Source: Brooklawnia sp050943675 (GTDB lineage Bacteria; Actinomycetota; Actinomycetes; Propionibacteriales; Propionibacteriaceae). From it: 9,499 nt of DNA. Made by a program: the position numbers and the translations under genes. The stretch lies in the NCBI GenBank assembly GCA_050943675.1, contig JBMNPP010000104.1, positions 1-9,499 of the forward strand, written 5' to 3'. Below the pieces are notes generated by a model. It saw only the letters and a list, made by a program, of their open reading frames with translations, was not told the DNA's origin and did no database searches. Shown here piece after piece: positions 1 to 5,504 of the stretch; position 1 is the first letter of the stretch; every line of letters starts with the position of its first letter.

Positions 1-48
1 ACCTACTTCGGCAACCTGTTCTTCGGCGGCCTGCACTCCTACGCCTGA
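1..48 (+). CDS. ccsB: C-terminal end of a CcsB/ResC-like cytochrome c biogenesis protein (partial)
   Basis: Only the last 15 codons and the TGA stop (46-48) lie in the window. The visible tail ends in FFGGLHSYA. From memory, a YFG-x-N-x-L ... GLHSY ending is characteristic of the system II cytochrome c synthetase CcsA/CcsB/ResC, a polytopic membrane protein that delivers and attaches haem outside the cytoplasmic membrane. The next gene starts inside this stop codon (TGATG overlap) and encodes a ResA/TlpA-like membrane thioredoxin, the expected functional partner, which supports the call. Fifteen residues are few, so the identity rests on the tail motif plus the neighbour. Confidence 0.6.
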   Translation, partial: TYFGNLFFGGLHSYA

Positions 49-653
49 TGAGCCAGATGGGTGAACCGGCCTGGCGGGCCCGGGTGCGCGGTAGCCGCCT
101 GGGCAACCTGATCGTTATCGGGGTGACGGCACTGGCCGTGGCGTTCGGTGCCTGGCTGGTGATGCGTCCGGACGCCAGCGAGGACGCTGGTGGCGGCGCA
201 GTTTCGCAGGTCGAGGTGGCTGGCGCCGGGGCCGCCCCGGTGGCTGGCGCCCACGCCCCCGACTTCACAGCCACCACCCTGGACGGTGAACAGGTCTCAA
301 TGGCCGCGCTGCAGGGCCGTCCGGTCTGGCTGCTGTTCGTGGCCACCTGGTGTTCGGGCTGCCGCGCCGAGATGCCGGATGTGCAGGCGGCCCACCAGGC
401 ACAGGTGCCTGATGGGGTTGAGGTGGTCGCGGTCTACGTGGGTGAGGACCAGTCGGTCGTGCAGGGTTATGCCGAGCGGCTCGGGTTGAACTTCGACCAG
501 GTGCCCGATACGCAGAGCAGCCTGTCGGCGGGCTATGGCGTCCGCGGCATCCCGGCGCACTTCTTCATTGACGCTGACGGTGTTGTGCAGCACACCTGGG
601 TGGGTGTGCTGAGCCCCGACCAGATCGAGGAGGGGCTCAGCACGATCACCTGA
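48..653 (+). CDS. Membrane-anchored TlpA/ResA-like thioredoxin-fold protein
   Basis: The product has 201 residues. A short basic N-terminus (about residues 1-18) precedes one hydrophobic segment (about 19-39), then an Ala/Gly-rich linker, then a thioredoxin domain from about residue 68. This layout is an uncleaved signal anchor with the domain outside the membrane. The redox motif is WCSGC (101-105), preceded by LLFVAT and followed by RAEMP as in TlpA/ResA proteins. The cis-proline is P169 in GIPAHFFID. ResA-type proteins reduce the CXXCH cysteines of apocytochrome c so haem can be attached, and the preceding CcsB-like tail fits that role. The ATG at 48 overlaps the upstream stop by one base, so translation is probably coupled. 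An in-frame ATG at 57 is an alternative. The gene converges on catC and appears to belong to a different unit from the catabolic genes. Confidence 0.85.
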   Translation: MSQMGEPAWRARVRGSRLGNLIVIGVTALAVAFGAWLVMRPDASEDAGGGAVSQVEVAGAGAAPVAGAHAPDFTATTLDGEQVSMAALQGRPVWLLFVATWCSGCRAEMPDVQAAHQAQVPDGVEVVAVYVGEDQSVVQGYAERLGLNFDQVPDTQSSLSAGYGVRGIPAHFFIDADGVVQHTWVGVLSPDQIEEGLSTIT

Positions 654-670
654 TACCAGTGGTGTTCAGG
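649..670. terminator. Weak stem-loop in the convergent gap between the thioredoxin gene and catC
   Basis: The short gap between two convergent stop codons holds an imperfect hairpin. Left arm CCTGATACC (649-657) pairs with right arm GGTGTTCAGG (661-670) around a 3-base AGT loop, with one bulged base and a G-T pair. It includes the thioredoxin stop codon. No clear T-run follows on either strand, so it could be a modest bidirectional terminator or chance. Confidence 0.3.
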
Positions 671-949
671 TCAGCGGATCGAGTTCGGGTGCTTGCACAG
701 CGGGGTGACCACCACATCCATGTAGGGGAACATGGGGAAGCCGCTGAGGATCTCGTGCAGGCGATCGTTTGATTCGACCTCGAAGATCGAGACATTGGCG
801 TAGCGGCCGACGACCCGGTAGATCGCCTCGAACTCGCCGGAGCGCTGCAGCGCTTGGGAGTATTCCTTCTCCTTGGCCATGTAGTCGGCCTTGGTCTCGG
901 CGCTCATCGACTCGGGGAACTCCACGGACATCTGGGCGAGGTACTTCAT
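671..949 (-). CDS. catC: Muconolactone delta-isomerase (CatC family)
   Basis: The product is 92 residues, close to the usual length of about 92-97. Muconolactone isomerase converts (+)-muconolactone to 3-oxoadipate enol-lactone in the catechol branch of the beta-ketoadipate pathway and acts as a cytoplasmic decamer. Family signatures are all present: LQRSG (34-38), YRVVGRYANVSIFEVES (44-60), LSGFPMFPYMDVVVTPL (68-84) and the terminal HPNSIR (87-92). E27 in the KEKEY stretch aligns, from memory of the Pseudomonas protein, with the proposed catalytic Glu27. The ATG at 949 is preceded by AAGGAG (plus-strand ctcctt, 959-964) nine bases upstream. It follows the YciI-like gene by 33 bases, so the two are probably one transcript. 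The enol-lactone it would make is the substrate of PcaD in the divergent operon. Confidence 0.92.
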   Translation of the reverse strand: MKYLAQMSVEFPESMSAETKADYMAKEKEYSQALQRSGEFEAIYRVVGRYANVSIFEVESNDRLHEILSGFPMFPYMDVVVTPLCKHPNSIR

Positions 950-982
950 GTTTGGTGACTCCTTGTTCTCAATCGGTTTGGT

Positions 983-1279
983 TTACAGGTATGACACGCC
1001 GTCGATATAGGCCTTGCGCCAGCGGCTGATGAAGACCCGCTCGAACAGGTTTGCCTTGTGGAACGGATCGCCGGCGATGAACTCCTCGGCCTCCTCGCGG
1101 CTTTCGAGGTCTACCAGGTAGATGCCGCCGGTGGCCCCTTCGCCGTCATCACCAATCTTCGCCCCGCAGGCCAGCAGCAGCGCGGCATTGGCGGCCAGGT
1201 AGTCCAGGTGTTCGTCCCGCACGGCCGTGCGCAGGTGGAAGTGGTCGGGTTTGTCGTACGTCTCGATGAGATAGGGCAT
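983..1279 (-). CDS. YciI-family protein (YCII-related domain)
   Basis: The product is 98 residues, standard for a single YCII domain (PF03795 type), a ferredoxin-like alpha/beta fold related to the muconolactone isomerase fold. Visible family features are the N-terminal beta strand, R21-x2-H24-x2-YL, the GGIYLVDLESREEAEEFI strand-helix, and the DPFHKANLFE turn (71-80). The start at 1279 is fixed by a strong Shine-Dalgarno; the frame stays open upstream to 1558, but only by running into the divergent gene. Most YciI proteins have no known reaction. One characterised member, TftG, is a dehydrochlorinase in 2,4,5-trichlorophenoxyacetate breakdown, so a lyase or isomerase step on a ring-cleavage or lactone intermediate is plausible here. 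It is first in the minus-strand pair with catC. The family call is solid; the function is inferred. Confidence 0.85.
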   Translation of the reverse strand: MPYLIETYDKPDHFHLRTAVRDEHLDYLAANAALLLACGAKIGDDGEGATGGIYLVDLESREEAEEFIAGDPFHKANLFERVFISRWRKAYIDGVSYL

Positions 1280-1289
1280 CTCGGATCGG

Positions 1290-1296
1290 CCTCCTT
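1290..1296 (-). promoter_or_regulatory. Ribosome binding site deciding the YciI-family start
   Basis: The plus strand reads cctcctt, giving AAGGAGG on the minus strand, a complete Shine-Dalgarno core ten bases before the ATG at 1279. It selects this ATG over the longer open frame extending to 1558. Confidence 0.8.
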
Positions 1297-1310
1297 GGAC
1301 TGCATCGTCC

Positions 1311-1325
1311 GTTCGATGTGCGAAC
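1311..1325. promoter_or_regulatory. Putative PcaR/IclR-type operator, box 1
   Basis: GTTCGATGTGCGAAC is a 15-bp perfect inverted repeat with 5-bp arms (GTTCG/CGAAC) around a 5-bp centre. From memory it closely resembles the PcaR box reported in Pseudomonas (GTTCGATAATCGCAC). It lies between the YciI-family gene and the candidate leftward promoter, so a bound protein would sit just downstream of that promoter's start site. A PcaR-type regulator is encoded at the other end of the cluster. Confidence 0.6.
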
Positions 1326-1341
1326 CAATGTGCGCAATAAG

Positions 1342-1371
1342 AATCTAGAGGTTGGATTTGGTCACCGTCAA
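1342..1371 (-). promoter_or_regulatory. Candidate leftward promoter for the YciI-family/catC pair
   Basis: On the minus strand there is a -35-like TTGACG (1371-1366), an 18-base spacer, and a -10-like TAGATT (1347-1342), placing the transcript start near 1335. The -35 match is good (5 of 6); the -10 is moderate (4 of 6). Confidence 0.4.
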
Positions 1372-1380
1372 GGGGTTGAC
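1367..1380. repeat. Palindrome GTCAA-N4-TTGAC spanning two divergent -35 elements
   Basis: GTCAAGGGGTTGAC has perfect 5-bp arms. Each arm is the core of a TTGAC -35 element, one firing left and one right. Two polymerases could not occupy both at once, so the two promoters may compete, or the palindrome may itself be a protein site. Confidence 0.5.
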
Positions 1381-1404
1381 ACCGTGATTGTTCAACGCAA
1401 AGAT
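1376..1404 (+). promoter_or_regulatory. Candidate rightward promoter for the cyclase-to-CoA-transferase operon
   Basis: A consensus -35 TTGACA (1376-1381) is followed after 17 bases by AAAGAT (1399-1404), a weak -10; GATATT (1402-1407) is an alternative with a longer spacer. The predicted start near 1411 leaves a leader of about 50 bases before the GTG at 1461. This stretch is clearly richer in A and T than the flanking genes. Confidence 0.45.
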
Positions 1405-1419
1405 ATTCGACATGCGCAC
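1405..1419. promoter_or_regulatory. Putative PcaR/IclR-type operator, box 2
   Basis: ATTCGACATGCGCAC matches the remembered PcaR box GTTCGATAATCGCAC at 11 of 15 positions, with both conserved ends (TTCGA and CGCAC) intact. It covers the predicted start of rightward transcription, a placement typical of repression. Confidence 0.5.
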
Positions 1420-1423
1420 GAGA

Positions 1424-1438
1424 GTTCGCGCAGTGAAC
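1424..1438. promoter_or_regulatory. Putative PcaR/IclR-type operator, box 3
   Basis: GTTCGCGCAGTGAAC keeps GTTC and GAAC arms at the same 15-bp spacing as box 1, with one arm base changed. It starts 19 bp after box 2 starts, roughly two helical turns on, so both boxes could be bound from one DNA face. It lies in the leader of the cyclase gene. Confidence 0.45.
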
Positions 1439-1460
1439 ACAACTCAATGGGGAGCGTGAC

Positions 1461-2507
1461 GTGAGTAGACGGTGGGTGCAGCGGCCAGACGGCTCGAACT
1501 GGGGCGATTTCGGTGCTGATGATCGCCTGGGAAGACTGAACCTGATCGACCGGAACAAGGTGCTCGAGGGCGCCGCCGAGATCAGGGAGGGGTTGACCTT
1601 CGCGCTCAGCCTGCCGCTGGATTACCCTGGCGGCAGCGGCCTGAACCCCAACCGGCTGCCACCGGTGGTGCGGCCGAACCTGCGCAATGGCGAGGTCAAC
1701 TTCAACGTCGAGATGAGCCAGTTCAACCCCGACCACAGCGACGTGCTCTCCGACGACCTGGTCGTGCTGCACCTGCAGTACTCAACCCAGTGGGATTCCT
1801 TCGCCCACGCCGGGCAGATGTTCGACGCCAACGGCGACGGCGTACCCGAGGCGGTCTACTACAACGGGTACCGCGCCGGTGTTGAGCTCGTCGGCCCCGA
1901 TTCGCTCGACGACGCCGGCCTGGCCACCCTGCACGAGCGCTCCACCTCGGACGCCGGCCCGCTGGGCATCAACAACTTCGCCGAAAAGGGCATCCAGGGC
2001 CGCGGCGTCCTGATCGACCTCGAAAAGCACTTCGGCACCGACTTCAAGGTGGTCACCGGCGCCGAACTGCTGCAGGTGATCAAGGCAGACCAGGTCGAGA
2101 TCCGGCCCGGCGACATCGTCTGCCTGCACACTGGCTACGCCGAAAAGGTGCTCGAGATGGAACGCCAGCCGGACGCCGATGTGCTGCACCACTACGGTGC
2201 TGTGCTCGATGGTCGCGATCCTGAACTGCTGGCCTGGGTGACCGATTCCGGTTTGGCTGCACTGGTCGCCGACAACTACGCGGTCGAGCTCTACCCGGCC
2301 AGCCCGGGCGAGGCGCCGTGCGCGATCCTGCCGTTGCACGAGCACTGCCTGTTCAAGCTGGGCATTCCGCTTGGTGAACTGTGGCGGCTCGGGCCGCTGG
2401 CCAGCTGGCTGCGGGCCAACGACCGGCATGGGTTCCAGTTGACTGCCGCACCCCTCAACCTGCCGCGCGCCTGCGCTTCACCGCTCACCCCGATCGCGAC
2501 GGTGTGA
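1461..2507 (+). CDS. Cyclase-family (kynurenine formamidase-like) putative metal-dependent hydrolase
   Basis: The product has 348 residues and belongs to the cyclase family (PF04199 type), whose known members hydrolyse cyclic or linear amides (kynurenine formamidase, isatin hydrolase). Visible marks are WDSFAHAGQMFDANGDG (111-127), VYYNGYRAG (132-140), RGVLIDLEKH (181-190), RPGDIVCLHTGYAE (215-228), and a C-terminal LHEHCLFKLGIPLGELW (292-308). The canonical metal motif HxGTHxD is altered to H116-AGQMF-D122, as I believe happens in this longer subfamily of about 330 residues. The GTG start at 1461 has GGGGAG (1449-1454) six bases upstream; nearby ATG 1447 meets a stop at once. It is first in the operon, after the operator boxes, with the SDR gene one base past its stop. 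It may open a lactone, amide or cyclic substrate upstream of 3-oxoadipate; the substrate is unknown. Confidence 0.8.
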   Translation: MSRRWVQRPDGSNWGDFGADDRLGRLNLIDRNKVLEGAAEIREGLTFALSLPLDYPGGSGLNPNRLPPVVRPNLRNGEVNFNVEMSQFNPDHSDVLSDDLVVLHLQYSTQWDSFAHAGQMFDANGDGVPEAVYYNGYRAGVELVGPDSLDDAGLATLHERSTSDAGPLGINNFAEKGIQGRGVLIDLEKHFGTDFKVVTGAELLQVIKADQVEIRPGDIVCLHTGYAEKVLEMERQPDADVLHHYGAVLDGRDPELLAWVTDSGLAALVADNYAVELYPASPGEAPCAILPLHEHCLFKLGIPLGELWRLGPLASWLRANDRHGFQLTAAPLNLPRACASPLTPIATV

Positions 2508-2508
2508 C

Positions 2509-3210
2509 GTGGAACGGGTACTGATCACCGGAGGTGCCTCCGGTATCGGCAAGGCGATCGCCGACCGGTGCCGGGCCGACGGGCTGGCACCGGTCATCAT
2601 CGACCGCATCGCCGGCCCCGACACGATCGTCGCCGACATGATGGACCGCGAATCGACCCAGGCCGCCCTCTTCGAGGCACTGGCCAGTGGCCCGATCACC
2701 CGGCTGGTCAACAATGTGGGCGCAGTCTTCCCCGCTGATGCGCGTAGCCAGACGCTGGACGAATACAACTCGGCCTACCGCCTGAACCTCGAGACCGCCG
2801 CCCAGTGCCTGCAGGCACTGCTGCCAGGGATGACCGAGGCAGGCTTCGGACGGGTGGTCAACATGAGCTCACGGGCGGCACTGGGCAAGGAATTGCGGTC
2901 GGCCTACGCCGCCACGAAGGCAGGCCTGATCGGAATGACCAGGGTCTGGGCACTCGAACTCGGCGCCCTGGGTATCACCGTGAACGCGATCGGCCCCGGT
3001 CCGATCGCCACCGAACTCTTCCTCAAGGCCAACCCGATGGACAGCCCGCGTACCAGGGCGATCATCGACGGCGTCCCGGTCAAGCGGATCGGGCAGCCCG
3101 AGGACGTGGCCAATGCTGCCGCCTTCTTCCTGGGCGCTGATTCGGGTTTCGTGACCGGCCAGGTGCTCTACGTCTGCGGCGGACTGACCGTGGGCAGGGC
3201 AAGTGTCTAG
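2509..3210 (+). CDS. Short-chain dehydrogenase/reductase (classical SDR)
   Basis: The product has 233 residues, near the lower end for a classical SDR. The cofactor loop is TGGASGIG (7-14), with an acidic D32 after the second strand, which favours NAD(H) over NADP(H). The structural motif NNVG (68-71) replaces the usual NNAG. The catalytic set is Ser120/121, Tyr133 and Lys137 in the S-x12-Y-x3-K arrangement. IGPGPIATEL (161-170) and GQVLYVCGG (217-225) complete the fold. The GTG start is one base past the cyclase stop with no obvious Shine-Dalgarno of its own, so translation is probably coupled. It likely oxidises a hydroxyl released or exposed by the cyclase-family enzyme, or reduces the reverse ketone. 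Substrate cannot be read from sequence. Confidence 0.87.
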   Translation: MERVLITGGASGIGKAIADRCRADGLAPVIIDRIAGPDTIVADMMDRESTQAALFEALASGPITRLVNNVGAVFPADARSQTLDEYNSAYRLNLETAAQCLQALLPGMTEAGFGRVVNMSSRAALGKELRSAYAATKAGLIGMTRVWALELGALGITVNAIGPGPIATELFLKANPMDSPRTRAIIDGVPVKRIGQPEDVANAAAFFLGADSGFVTGQVLYVCGGLTVGRASV

Positions 3211-4126
3211 CGCGATCGCCGGCGCGGGCAGCATCGGCGTCGCTTTTGCTGTCACCTTCGCCATCGGTGGGCGCGAAGTGTCGCTGTGGGATCCTGACCC
3301 GGCCCGGCTGGCCGCAGTGCCCGCCGAGGTGGCCACCCGGCTGGCGGCACTTTCCCGGCACGGACTGCTTGACGAACCCGCCGAGCAGGTGGCCGACCGC
3401 ATCCGCACCCACACCGACCTGGCCCAGGCGGTGGCCGGTGCCGAACTGGTGCAGGAATGCGCACCGGAGCGGGCAGAACTGAAGCAGGAGCTGTTTGCCC
3501 AGTTGCTCGCTGCCGCTCCGGCACAGGCAATCATCGCCTCGTCGTCGTCAGCGATCCCGATCTCGCAGGTCACTGCCGGGCTGAGCGGCCGGGAGCGTTG
3601 CCTGGTCGCCCACCCGGGCAACCCGCCCTACCTGTTGCCGGTCATCGAATTGGTGGGTGCTGAATTCACCGACGTCCAGAGCGTGCAACGGGCCGCCGGG
3701 TTCTACCGCTCGGTGGGCATGAACCCGGTCGTGGTGCACAAAGAGGTCGAGGGTTTCGTCTTCAACCGCCTGCAGGGTGCATTGCTGCGCGAGGCCTACT
3801 GCCTGGTACGCGATGGAGTCATCTCGGTCGAAGACCTCGACACCGTGGTCCGTGACGGGCCGGGACGCCGTTGGGCCTTCATCGGCCCCTTCGAGACCGT
3901 CGACCTGAACACCCGCGGCGGTATCGCCTCCCACGCACAGAAGATGGGGCCCGCCTACCGCCGGATGGGCAATGAACGCGGCCAGGACGATCCCTGGACC
4001 GACGAGCTGGTGGCAAGCGTCGCCCAGCAGCGAGCAGAACTGCTCGATCCCGCCGATTGGGAGGACCGCGTCCTTTGGCGGGATGAACAACTGATGCGGC
4101 TGGCCAAGCTGCGCCGAGACAACTGA
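3203..4126 (+). CDS. 3-hydroxyacyl-CoA dehydrogenase-family protein, lambda-crystallin/L-gulonate dehydrogenase-like
   Basis: The product has 307 residues: an N-terminal Rossmann domain and a C-terminal helical dimerisation domain. The NAD loop is GAGSIG (7-12) with acidic D30 at the end of the second strand. Catalytic residues fit the HAD family by position: S116, H137, E149 and N188, with H-E spacing of 12 and E-N spacing of 39, almost as in human HAD. AHPGNPPYLLPVIELV (136-151), GFVFNRLQGALLREA and the DGPGRRWAFIGPFETVDLN stretch resemble lambda-crystallin/L-gulonate 3-dehydrogenase and carnitine dehydrogenase more than fatty-acid beta-oxidation enzymes. Those relatives oxidise free 3-hydroxy acids to 3-oxo acids without CoA. 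A reaction giving a free 3-oxoacid would feed the downstream CoA-transferase and thiolase. The GTG start overlaps the SDR gene by 8 bases. Confidence 0.83.
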   Translation: MSSAIAGAGSIGVAFAVTFAIGGREVSLWDPDPARLAAVPAEVATRLAALSRHGLLDEPAEQVADRIRTHTDLAQAVAGAELVQECAPERAELKQELFAQLLAAAPAQAIIASSSSAIPISQVTAGLSGRERCLVAHPGNPPYLLPVIELVGAEFTDVQSVQRAAGFYRSVGMNPVVVHKEVEGFVFNRLQGALLREAYCLVRDGVISVEDLDTVVRDGPGRRWAFIGPFETVDLNTRGGIASHAQKMGPAYRRMGNERGQDDPWTDELVASVAQQRAELLDPADWEDRVLWRDEQLMRLAKLRRDN

Positions 4127-4140
4127 AGCACTGAAGCACT
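4122..4140 (+). repeat. Tandem 8-bp repeat ACTGAAGC x2.4
   Basis: ACTGAAGC occurs at 4122-4129 and 4130-4137, followed by ACT. The first copy contains the stop codon of the dehydrogenase gene (4124-4126). It lies in the 35-base gap before the transporter gene. It looks like a small replication-slippage duplication; no function is evident. Confidence 0.7.
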
Positions 4141-4161
4141 ACAAGAACTGAAAGGCCAACC

Positions 4162-5490
4162 ATGGACAGACTCACCGGCTTCTTCACGGAGCTGATGCGC
4201 AAGTACCTGCCCGACCCGTTTGTCTTCGCGATCATCCTGACGCTGCTGACACTGGTGATGGCGATCATCTTCGGCAACAACCCGATCGACATGAACTATG
4301 CCTGGGGCCAGGGCTTCTGGAGCCTGCTCGCCTTCGGCATGCAGATGACGGTCATCCTGGCGGCCGGTGCGGTGCTGGCCACCACGCCGATCGTCGAGCG
4401 TGGCCTGGACTGGCTGGTCACCAAGGTGCACAGCCCCCGGATGGCCATCATCGTGGCCACCCTGGTCGGCGGCATCGGCTCATACCTCAACTGGGGCTTC
4501 GGTCTGATCATCGGCGGCATCATCGCCAAGAAGCTCGCCCTGAACGTCAAGGGCGTCCACCACCCACTGATCATCGCCTCGGCCTACTCGGGGTTCACCC
4601 TCTACGGCCTGGGCCTTTCAGCCACCATCCCGATCACCATCTCGGCCGCCGGTCACCCGCTGGAGGACCGGATGGGTATCATCCCGCTGGCCGAGACCAT
4701 CTTCTCGCCCTGGATGCTGGGTTGTGCACTGGCGATCCTGATCACCCTGCCGCTGATCAACGCCTCGATGCACCCGAAGGATCCCGCCAAGATCGTCGAG
4801 ATCAACCGCGAACTGCATGCACCGGCAGAGGTGCCCACCAAGGTCGTCACCGAGGACATGACCATCGGCACCCGCCTCAACAACTCCAAGATCCTGGGCA
4901 TCACGATGGCGCTGTTCGGCCTGCTGTACGCAGTGGTCTACTTCACTCGCGACGGCAAGATGGACATCAACATCATCAACCTGATCATCCTGTTCATCGG
5001 CATGCTCGTGCTGCAAACCCCGGCTGCGTACGTGAAGAAGTTGCAGCAGAACATCAGCCTGGTCTCGGGCATCGTGCTGCAGTTCCCGTTCTACGCAGGC
5101 ATCATGGCGCTGCTGGACGCCTCCGGCCTGGTCGAGGCGATCTCGAATGCCTTCGTGGCGATCTCCACACCCGCGACGCTGGGCTTCTGGGGCCTGATCA
5201 GCTCGTTCCTGATCAACTTCTTCGCCCCGTCGGCCGGCGGACACTGGGTCATCCAGGGCCCGTTCATGGCTGATGCCGCAGTACAGCTCAACTCGTCAAT
5301 GGCCCAGATGGCCATGTCGGTGCAGCTGGGCAATGCCTGGAACGACCTGGTACAGCCCTTCTGGATCCTGCCCGCACTGGCCCTTTCCAAGCTGAAGCTC
5401 AAGGACATCATGGGCTACACCGTCGTCAGCATGCTGGCCATGGGCGTCATCTACATCGCCGCCACCCTCGCGTGGGGCTTCTTCTCCTGA
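4162..5490 (+). CDS. atoE: AtoE-family short-chain fatty acid transporter
   Basis: The product has 442 residues, the usual length for this family (PF02667 type). It is a polytopic inner-membrane permease with about ten hydrophobic segments, clear ones near residues 19-37, 52-73, 94-120, 184-202, 244-262, 269-285, 299-318, 338-356 and 417-438. Diagnostic motifs are FAPSAGGHWVIQGP (354-367) and GNAWNDLVQPFW (390-401). E. coli AtoE is linked to uptake of acetoacetate and short-chain fatty acids and sits with the AtoDA CoA-transferase and AtoB thiolase. Here it likewise shares an operon with a CoA-transferase and thiolase, but also with PcaD, so the substrate may be a C4-C6 hydroxy-, oxo- or dicarboxylic acid. 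The ATG at 4162 has GAAAGG (4150-4155) six bases upstream. Family assignment is firm; substrate is inferred. Confidence 0.9.
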   Translation: MDRLTGFFTELMRKYLPDPFVFAIILTLLTLVMAIIFGNNPIDMNYAWGQGFWSLLAFGMQMTVILAAGAVLATTPIVERGLDWLVTKVHSPRMAIIVATLVGGIGSYLNWGFGLIIGGIIAKKLALNVKGVHHPLIIASAYSGFTLYGLGLSATIPITISAAGHPLEDRMGIIPLAETIFSPWMLGCALAILITLPLINASMHPKDPAKIVEINRELHAPAEVPTKVVTEDMTIGTRLNNSKILGITMALFGLLYAVVYFTRDGKMDINIINLIILFIGMLVLQTPAAYVKKLQQNISLVSGIVLQFPFYAGIMALLDASGLVEAISNAFVAISTPATLGFWGLISSFLINFFAPSAGGHWVIQGPFMADAAVQLNSSMAQMAMSVQLGNAWNDLVQPFWILPALALSKLKLKDIMGYTVVSMLAMGVIYIAATLAWGFFS

Positions 5491-5491
5491 T

Positions 5492-5497
5492 GAAAGG
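5492..5497 (+). promoter_or_regulatory. Ribosome binding site deciding the pcaD start
   Basis: GAAAGG lies seven bases before the ATG at 5505 and matches the site used by the transporter gene. It favours ATG 5505 over the in-frame ATG at 5490, which overlaps the transporter stop but has no comparable site upstream. Confidence 0.6.
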
Positions 5498-5504
5498 CAA
5501 CACA

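Noticed and set aside
1280..1558. Minus-strand open frame extending the YciI-family gene to 191 residues
   Set aside because: The extension has no family similarity, crosses the divergent promoter region and overlaps the cyclase gene; the AAGGAGG site at 1290-1296 clearly selects the ATG at 1279.
1782..2429. 215-residue minus-strand open frame opposite the cyclase-family gene
   Set aside because: Shadow of a well-supported gene, with no recognisable fold signature.
2869..3621. 250-residue minus-strand open frame across the SDR and HAD genes
   Set aside because: Ser/Ala/Arg-rich shadow frame with no domain and no ribosome site; it spans two clearly coding, overlapping plus-strand genes.
5490..5504. 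Alternative pcaD start at ATG 5490 overlapping the transporter stop
   Set aside because: Possible through ATGA coupling, but GAAAGG at 5492-5497 is correctly spaced only for ATG 5505, and the first extra residues add nothing typical of PcaD.
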